Shown here: positions 5,665-10,411 of the stretch, in pieces
Layout of the letters: the number at the start of each line of letters is the position of its first letter
Position numbering within the stretch: the stretch's first letter is position 1
Assembly: GCA_022452125.1 (NCBI GenBank)
Contig: JAKURJ010000058.1
Location: 1-10,411 of the forward strand
Direction of reading: 5' to 3'
Source: Candidatus Poseidoniaceae archaeon
Lineage (GTDB): Archaea > Thermoplasmatota > Poseidoniia > Poseidoniales > Poseidoniaceae
DNA: 10,411 nt
Made by a program: the position numbers and the translations under genes
The notes under the pieces: model-generated
The model's database searches: none
Seen by the model: only the letters and a program-made list of their open reading frames with translations
What the model was told of the DNA's origin: nothing

Positions 5665-7482
5665 TTGATGAGGCGCTTCATCTCGGTGCTATTGGTCGTG
5701 ATTATCATGACTATTGGGCAAAGTGGTGATGTGTTTTTACCTGATTCAAAGGTCGTAAAATATGCCGATAGCGAGTTGACATTAGTATTCGCAAATGGCC
5801 CTACTGAAAACCAAGACGTAAAGGGCTTGTACACACTGAGTTTTTCCTCAACCGGTAATGGAGCGATTTCAAGTATTGAAATCGATATTTCTAGCGACGG
5901 AACCAATTGGGATGAAGTCGCTAATCTGACATCGACGCCATGGCTCAAACACGTTGATACGACAGGATATGAAAATGGCACATGGACGTTTAGAGCTAGA
6001 GCATGGGATTCGAGTGTTGGAAACTTCTCGGTTTGGTCTTCTAGTGGGCAATTCAATATCGTCAATCAAGTCCCTGTAATCACATCATTCGCATTGTCTA
6101 ATTCCGGGTATGGTAGCGGAACAACTGCGTTGGACCGTGCTTGGTATGCCCTAGATGCTAATGGAACTCTAGGATTTACTTGGTCTGCTAGTGACGATGA
6201 CCTCACACATGCAAGTCTAGCAAATGTACCGGGACCTGGTACTCCTTCGGATGACGGTCCGGGAACACTGGCTTATGGATGGGACTGGAATACTGGGGCA
6301 ATCGCAGAAGGAACTTACAATCCAAGGTTGACAGTTTGGGACGGTTCCGGGCTTTCAGCAAGCAAAACGATGTTCATTGGAATAGACAGAACCGCTCCTA
6401 CAATGACCACACCGATTATTGGTGATGGAGGCGAGTGGAGCGATAGCACTGAAATTACCATTTCAGGATTCGATAGTGCTACTGATGACGGAAGTGGCTC
6501 TGGTTTGGATTATGTCCAAATCCAGCAAGAAGGCACTTGGAGCGACGTTACAACATCTAGTACGACATTGACATTCGCTGAAGGTGAACATCAGATTTTG
6601 ATGCGTGCTGTGGACAAAGTAGGAAATGTCGGCTCTGCCAATACCGTAGACATCAAGGTGGACATAACCGAACCAGAAGGAATAGGTTGGTCTGTGGATG
6701 AAATAAGCACGAGCCATGTTGGACCGGTCAATATATCGTTTTCAGCTCAAGATTTAGGCTCGGGAATTGATCTTGACAATTCCAAGATTCAGTACGGATT
6801 TGACCTAAATGGAGTCGGGGCAACTCCTGACCAATCAGGGCGATGGATAGACCTCGGAGTTACAGGACTTGAGGGAACAATGGGACTGTCATCATGGGCT
6901 ACAAAATCAAGACAGTATCTGATGGTCAGAGCAATCGTAACCGATGAGGCAGGGAATGAGTTGGTAACAATTCCAAGCGCATTCCAGATTTTACCTGGAC
7001 TCGATTTATCATGGAACGCTAGTGAAACCGGCGTCGACAGGCTAGTTGCCAGACCGGGGGACACAAATGGACAAATCGAGATTACCAGCTTATTAGAGGC
7101 AAATCAAGCATATGGTGGAGCAGTTACCGTTTATCTTCAGGCCGCACCAGCCGATAGAAGTGCAGATGTTGACTGGACTACCATGCAAACAGTATTGATT
7201 GAAGGTGGCAACCTTTCAGATGAGTGTACTTGTGAACTAATCATTTGGAATTATGTCGTCCCTAACACAGGACAGTGGGACCTGCGGTTGGTGGTGGACC
7301 CAAATAATGCGGTTGATGAAAGGGATGAATCAAACAATAACCACTACATGATGGTCACAGGTGCTTCGGTATCTGGTGTTGGAGTAGTCACATCCTTCGC
7401 ACCAGGAATTATCGCCCTATTGTTGACTGGATTAGCTATTGCTTGGTATCAGAAGAGAAGGATTACTCCTCCTCCCAACTAA
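5665..7482 (+). CDS. Secreted, C-terminally anchored surface protein with Ig-like repeats
   Basis: The 605-residue protein has an N-terminal hydrophobic signal segment (residues 5-20 after MMRR), a long beta-rich extracellular region and a single C-terminal helix (about 572-594) followed by a short basic tail, KRRITPPPN. Three or four Ig/fibronectin-like domains are visible. The 40-135 domain has the G-T-W-x-F-R-A-R-A-W-D strand typical of such folds. The 240-333 and 335-443 domains each begin with an aspartate-rich D-x-T-x-P or P-E-G linker and end with R-A-V-D or R-A-I-V-T-D strands followed by G-N-x-G/E. The 445-565 domain ends in VDERDESNNNHY, a CARDB-type last strand. Acidic D/G-rich loops (e.g. 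SDDDLT, DDGSGSG) could bind calcium. C521 and C523 form a CxC of unknown use. The first codon is TTG (5665) with ATG directly following (5668); AGGT at 5659-5662 is a weak ribosome binding site best placed for the ATG. No catalytic domain is seen. Confidence 0.78.
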   Translation: MMRRFISVLLVVIIMTIGQSGDVFLPDSKVVKYADSELTLVFANGPTENQDVKGLYTLSFSSTGNGAISSIEIDISSDGTNWDEVANLTSTPWLKHVDTTGYENGTWTFRARAWDSSVGNFSVWSSSGQFNIVNQVPVITSFALSNSGYGSGTTALDRAWYALDANGTLGFTWSASDDDLTHASLANVPGPGTPSDDGPGTLAYGWDWNTGAIAEGTYNPRLTVWDGSGLSASKTMFIGIDRTAPTMTTPIIGDGGEWSDSTEITISGFDSATDDGSGSGLDYVQIQQEGTWSDVTTSSTTLTFAEGEHQILMRAVDKVGNVGSANTVDIKVDITEPEGIGWSVDEISTSHVGPVNISFSAQDLGSGIDLDNSKIQYGFDLNGVGATPDQSGRWIDLGVTGLEGTMGLSSWATKSRQYLMVRAIVTDEAGNELVTIPSAFQILPGLDLSWNASETGVDRLVARPGDTNGQIEITSLLEANQAYGGAVTVYLQAAPADRSADVDWTTMQTVLIEGGNLSDECTCELIIWNYVVPNTGQWDLRLVVDPNNAVDERDESNNNHYMMVTGASVSGVGVVTSFAPGIIALLLTGLAIAWYQKRRITPPPN

Positions 7483-8206
7483 CGTCTTCATCATCTGCTA
7501 AGTCCATCATTTCTTGGACTTCTTCCTCGTTTTCAGGGTCGACTTGCGCCGCTTTCAATCTTCGATTCCTTCGATCAGCAACGTCTGCTAAACCAGGTAC
7601 TAGGCCTGAGAAATCGCTAGTCCCAGCAGAGGTTGGCTTTTCTGCAATGTAGTCGATTGATCTCGCTTCAAGACGCATTTTCTTTCTTTCACGTTCAAGG
7701 AATTTCAGAACAGTTCCATGCTCGCTCCCGCCTGCTAACATTTCGATTGCTTGCCTTGCGCTTGCAAGACCATAACCTTCACCAACAAGCACAACCGTAG
7801 ATTTGTAAATCGAAATTTCAGTACCAGTATGATGTTCAATCATCTTTCTGATTTTACCTTCAGAGCCGATAATTCTAGCACGGATTCTTCTTTGTTGCTT
7901 TGAGCGCTTTCCAACGTGTTCTCTGAGTTCTACCATTTCGAAGAACCAATCGTCTCTGAGCAACTGAATGGCTCTACTGGGAGCCATTCCTCTTCCAACC
8001 GCCTTGATGACATCAGGGAGTTTTAGTGCTTTTACAGGGTCATAACCGCCTACATCAGGCCAAACAACATCGATTTCACCCGTGTTTGAATCTATCTGGA
8101 TACTCTTGCATCCTGCTGCTTGTTCAAGCTCACGCCTTGTAGCACCCTTAGCACCGATTAAGACCGCAATACGGTCTTTAGGGACTCTAGGAAGAGACTG
8201 ACGCAT
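7463..8206 (-). CDS. dim2: KH-domain RNA-binding protein, archaeal Dim2/Pno1 (Krr1-like) family
   Basis: This 247-residue protein has two KH domains. KH1 (about residues 5-80) has the GxxG loop in VLIGAKGATRRELE (17-21) and continues through IQIDSNTGEIDV and the A-(V/I)-GRGMAPSRAI helix. KH2 (about 90-160) contains ARIIGSEGKIRKMIEHHTGTEISIYKS, with its loop at G114-S-E-G117. The GRGM/PxxAIxLL plus GSEGKxRxxIE pattern is characteristic of the archaeal homologues of yeast Dim2/Pno1, which bind near the 3' end of 16S/18S rRNA during small-subunit maturation. Residues 161-247 are an acidic, likely flexible tail (NEEEVQEMMDLADDEDVSWEEE) longer than the KH core requires. The ATG at 8206 has no Shine-Dalgarno site, and a pair of hairpins lies just upstream. 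It is the last gene of the aIF1A-rio1-dim2 run and converges with the 605-residue gene, overlapping it by 20 bases. Confidence 0.92.
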   Translation of the reverse strand: MRQSLPRVPKDRIAVLIGAKGATRRELEQAAGCKSIQIDSNTGEIDVVWPDVGGYDPVKALKLPDVIKAVGRGMAPSRAIQLLRDDWFFEMVELREHVGKRSKQQRRIRARIIGSEGKIRKMIEHHTGTEISIYKSTVVLVGEGYGLASARQAIEMLAGGSEHGTVLKFLERERKKMRLEARSIDYIAEKPTSAGTSDFSGLVPGLADVADRRNRRLKAAQVDPENEEEVQEMMDLADDEDVSWEEE

Positions 8207-8210
8207 AAAT

Positions 8211-8225
8211 CAGGCGTGAAGCCTG
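8211..8225. repeat. Short hairpin just before the dim2 start
   Basis: CAGGC at 8211-8215 and GCCTG at 8221-8225 form a perfect five-base-pair stem with a five-base loop, ending four bases before the dim2 ATG. It touches a second hairpin at 8225-8251. In the rio1-dim2 mRNA it would sit where a ribosome must load for dim2, and no Shine-Dalgarno site is present there. Confidence 0.4.
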
Positions 8226-8251
8226 CCCTTATTCAATACATGTGTAAGGGC
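8225..8251. repeat. Hairpin at the rio1 stop codon
   Basis: GCCCTTA at 8225-8231 and TAAGGGC at 8245-8251 are perfect inverse complements (7 base pairs) with a 13-base loop. On the mRNA strand the stem begins at the last base of the rio1 stop codon. No T tract follows, so a classical terminator is not indicated; a processing or translation-spacing element between rio1 and dim2 is possible. Confidence 0.45.
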
Positions 8252-9222
8252 TATTCCTCTTCTTCACCAGGCTCAACATGAGATAAATCCATCTCGAGGA
8301 CATCGTACATTGCTTCTGCTAATTCGGTTTCAACTCCGTTTTTATTTGCCCATTCTACGAGTCTAGTTACATCTCGAACCAGGAACTCTTGGCTCTTGGG
8401 ATGGGATTGTACCACTGCTTGACCTACATCGATTACTACCGGTCTGTCACCGTGCCACATGATGTTGTATGGAGAAAAATCCCCGTGGACCATGTTGGCC
8501 TTTTGCCAAGTTACAGCCAAAAATTCCAACAGTTCTTCGTAGACCGCTGCAGGGTCTACTACTTGCACATCTCTTAGTCGCGGAGAAGGAGCATTTGAGG
8601 TACCTAAATATTCCATGACCAAGACATTCTTGTGAACTCCAAGTGGCTTAGGAACTGCTAATCCCCACTTTTCTAGCCTTGACAAGTTTCTAAATTCCTT
8701 TCGAACCCAAATGTCAACCAAATCTCGATGTCGTCGCTTAAGGCCACCAAAACGAGGGTCTCCTTCTATGTACTGAACTAAATTTTTGAACACTGCATTC
8801 GATGTGTGGAAAATCTTGACTGCAACCGGACCACTTTCCCCTGTCCCATGGAACACGTGGGCCTCTTTTCCTCTAGCGATTGGGAAATCTAGTGTATCGA
8901 TTATTCCAGATTTCATCAATTTGTACAAACTCATCAAAGTTAGACGGTCAAAAACCGCATCAAAGACTCGCCTGTCTACCCACTCGAATGGACCGTCTCC
9001 TAAAACTCCGGAGAGGCCTTCTTCAATTTCAGTGAACATTCGCTTGTATTTCTTCTCAGCCATCCAACCGGTGCCTTTTGATGATTCTAGACTCTTAATG
9101 AACTCAGAAGACTCGTTATCCATGTAATTCTGGTCAGCATTTGTTTTGCGACGTCTACGATTATTCCGGCGCTGTTTGGTATCTTTGGAGAGTTCCTCAT
9201 CCCAATCTGATTGACGTCCCAT
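8251..9222 (-). CDS. rio1: RIO1-type serine/threonine protein kinase/ATPase
   Basis: The 323-residue protein has the full RIO kinase core. Residues 111-122 form the nucleotide loop (LDFPIARGKEAHVF; the RIO1 form is usually STGKEA). K136 in VAVKIF is the ATP-binding lysine. The RIO1-specific flexible region lies around 140-180 (KIFHTSNAVFKN, FGGLKRRHRDLVDIWVRKEFRNL). VMEYLG (202-207) is the hinge. MVHGDFSPYN (244-253) carries the catalytic D248 and N253, and IDVGQAV (264-270) carries the metal-binding D265. The pattern matches Rio1 rather than Rio2, as there is no N-terminal winged helix. The basic N-terminus (RRNNRRRRK) probably contacts rRNA. Known family members act in the last steps of small-subunit maturation by an ATPase-driven release. 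The tail is acidic (EPGEEEE). An AAGGAGG site before the ATG fixes the start. The gene lies between aIF1A and dim2, an order fitting a common 30S function. Confidence 0.96.
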   Translation of the reverse strand: MGRQSDWDEELSKDTKQRRNNRRRRKTNADQNYMDNESSEFIKSLESSKGTGWMAEKKYKRMFTEIEEGLSGVLGDGPFEWVDRRVFDAVFDRLTLMSLYKLMKSGIIDTLDFPIARGKEAHVFHGTGESGPVAVKIFHTSNAVFKNLVQYIEGDPRFGGLKRRHRDLVDIWVRKEFRNLSRLEKWGLAVPKPLGVHKNVLVMEYLGTSNAPSPRLRDVQVVDPAAVYEELLEFLAVTWQKANMVHGDFSPYNIMWHGDRPVVIDVGQAVVQSHPKSQEFLVRDVTRLVEWANKNGVETELAEAMYDVLEMDLSHVEPGEEEE

Positions 9223-9229
9223 GATTTGG

Positions 9230-9236
9230 CCTCCTT
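9230..9236 (-). promoter_or_regulatory. Shine-Dalgarno site of rio1
   Basis: On the minus strand this reads AAGGAGG, a perfect match to the anti-Shine-Dalgarno sequence, with 7 bases between it and the rio1 ATG at 9222. It lies within the 49-base spacer after aIF1A. This supports internal translation initiation for rio1 on a shared mRNA. Confidence 0.8.
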
Positions 9237-9271
9237 AGTATTGAAGCCAATTAGGATTTGAAGATTTGAAT

Positions 9272-9793
9272 TCAACCGAAGAGATCGTTGATCTCGTCGT
9301 CGTCATCATCATCTTCCATTTCCTCGACTGCCTCTTCCTCTGGCGCTTCTTCCGACACTTCCTCTTCATTGGAAGAGGCGAATAGGCCATCTTCATCATC
9401 AAAGTCATCTGCTTGTGTATTCATTCCAAACAGGTCTACCTCTGAAGGCAGAACTCCCTTTCTGGAGAGATACATTGCTTGAGTTTTGGTGTAACGGTGC
9501 TTTACATCAGCTTTGGAATCTTGAAAATCCCATGGCCAAACGATAATCAAATCACCTTCGCGAACCCATTGGCGTCTTCGCATTTTCCCTGGGATCCTTG
9601 CCATTCTTGTTTCGCCATCAGCACACAATACTGTAACTCTGCGACCACCCAAGATTTGCTCAGCAATGGCAAACATTTCGTTGACCTTGGTGTTAGGCAT
9701 CTTGACACGAATCTTAGAGGATTCACCCTCTACATTACCCATCAGACGAGCTAGTTCTTCCTCGTCCACTTTCTCTTCGCGCCTACGGCCCAT
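9272..9793 (-). CDS. eif1a: Translation initiation factor aIF1A with a long acidic C-terminal tail
   Basis: Residues 26-112 form the OB-fold of archaeal IF1A: KIRVKMPNTKVNEMFAIAEQ (27-46), GGRRVTVLCADGETRMARIPGK (49-70), MRRRQWVREGDLIIVWPWDF (71-90) and the short helix ending KTQAMYLSRKG (103-113). The family binds the A site of the small subunit during initiation, with aIF1 and aIF2. The basic-acidic N-terminal tail (MGRRREEKVDEEELARL) is typical. Most archaeal aIF1A proteins stop soon after the OB-fold helix at about 95-115 residues. Here some 60 more residues follow, nearly all acidic, with three Leu-Phe motifs: DLFG (120-123), DGLF (135-138) and a terminal NDLFG (169-173) after a run of aspartates. 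The ATG at 9793 has no obvious ribosome binding site and may be leaderless. It is the first gene of the aIF1A-rio1-dim2 run, 44 bases after nuoN. Confidence 0.96.
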   Translation of the reverse strand: MGRRREEKVDEEELARLMGNVEGESSKIRVKMPNTKVNEMFAIAEQILGGRRVTVLCADGETRMARIPGKMRRRQWVREGDLIIVWPWDFQDSKADVKHRYTKTQAMYLSRKGVLPSEVDLFGMNTQADDFDDEDGLFASSNEEEVSEEAPEEEAVEEMEDDDDDDEINDLFG

Positions 9794-9837
9794 AGGTCAA
9801 GCGAAAAGCCCTTCCTACTTGAAGGCTAAGACTCAAT

Positions 9838-10411
9838 TCAGGCCAAGTTTAGGCTGTCAGCGGCTCTGTAACACATATCGATTAGTGTGTCTCCAGATAA
9901 TCCTAGAAGGATGGTTGCAACCAAACAAATCCAAATTGCCATTCTGATAGATGCTCCATAAGGTAGAGGCTTTCTGCGACCTTCCTCTGGCACATCTAGG
10001 AACATCACAACTCCAATTCGCAAGTAGTAGAATACTGAGATTGCACTGTTGATGAACATTGCAAGAGCAAGCCACCAGACCCAGTGGATGTCTGAGAAGG
10101 ATACGGTTCCGTTCATCCACAATTCCCCAACGCTTGTTGAGACAATGCCAGCGATAACAAGGAACTTCGACATGAATCCGGCAAGTGGAGGGACTCCGGC
10201 AAGTGCTAGCATGAAGATGAACATGGCTGTACCAATCAATGGATCTCTGCGTGCTAGACCAGATAGCGCTGATAGCCTACTAGCCCCGCCCTCCATCTCT
10301 AGAAGACCCAGTACAAGGAATGCTCCCAACTTGAATGCGACCAGAACGAAGAGGTGGAACAGTACTGCTGCAACAATTGCTTCAGCATAATCTCCTGGTG
10401 CCTCAACCTCT
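9838..10411 (-). CDS. nuoN: NADH-quinone oxidoreductase subunit N (NuoN/FpoN), C-terminal part
   Basis: The reading frame is open to the right edge of the window and ends at 9838, giving about 190 C-terminal residues. It contains at least five hydrophobic segments. The second group includes GTAMFIFMLALAGVPPLAGFMSKF, the proton-channel helix region shared by antiporter-like subunits. Downstream, NSAISVFYYLRIGVVMF is the Y-Y-L-R signature that points to NuoN rather than NuoL or NuoM. The protein would sit in the membrane arm of complex I and take part in proton pumping. In archaea of this kind the complex may accept electrons from ferredoxin or F420 instead of NADH, which cannot be decided here. 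A TTG at 10329 is in frame, but the conserved sequence continues upstream of it, so it is not the start. It is probably the last gene of its operon, since aIF1A follows after 44 bases. Confidence 0.93.
   Translation of the reverse strand, partial: EVEAPGDYAEAIVAAVLFHLFVLVAFKLGAFLVLGLLEMEGGASRLSALSGLARRDPLIGTAMFIFMLALAGVPPLAGFMSKFLVIAGIVSTSVGELWMNGTVSFSDIHWVWWLALAMFINSAISVFYYLRIGVVMFLDVPEEGRRKPLPYGASIRMAIWICLVATILLGLSGDTLIDMCYRAADSLNLA

Noticed and set aside
9288..9482. Serine-rich plus-strand open frame opposite the aIF1A tail
   Set aside because: The serine runs are the complement of the GAN-rich acidic tail codons; the minus-strand frame continues a clear aIF1A domain.
10049..10390. Plus-strand open frame opposite nuoN
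   Set aside because: It is an antisense shadow; the minus strand encodes unmistakable NuoN membrane helices across the same span.

Overview
The window is archaeal and most likely comes from a planktonic Thermoplasmatota-type euryarchaeon, such as marine group II/III (Poseidoniales-like). The support is a run of archaeal/eukaryotic-type information genes (aIF1A, Rio1 kinase, a Dim2/Pno1-type KH protein, archaeal ribosomal protein S2), a complex I NuoN/FpoN subunit, and large CARDB-like surface proteins anchored by one membrane helix. Some genes have GGAGG-type Shine-Dalgarno sites and some starts are TTG or GTG. No 16S or other taxonomic marker was compared, so the lineage is an inference.

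Layout. Positions 1-710 (minus strand) hold rps2, followed by the start of a second gene that overlaps the rps2 stop codon by 8 bases. Facing away from rps2, at 872-2050 (plus), is a Cas4-family PD-(D/E)XK nuclease with about 200 extra residues carrying four predicted membrane helices. It stands alone, with no CRISPR array or other cas gene. It runs 4 bases into a convergent small lipoprotein gene (2047-2613, minus). Next come two divergently transcribed surface proteins. One is a 922-residue protein (2758-5526, minus) with extracellular beta-sandwich domains, one membrane helix and a cytoplasmic tail bearing three zinc ribbons. The other is a 605-residue protein (5665-7482, plus). The 138 bases between them hold two abutting hairpins.

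Positions 7463-9793 (minus) form the cluster aIF1A - rio1 - dim2-like KH gene, in that transcription order. This is a translation-initiation and small-subunit maturation module; together with S2 it makes the window rich in 30S functions. Upstream of it on the same strand is the 3' end of nuoN (9838-10411), probably the last gene of a respiratory complex operon.

The most unusual items are the membrane-embedded solo Cas4-like nuclease, with a possible hairpin over its ribosome binding site, and the acidic tail on aIF1A, which carries three Leu-Phe motifs and ends in a way that recalls the eukaryotic eIF1A C-terminus. No tRNA, rRNA, CRISPR array, insertion sequence or origin was seen.
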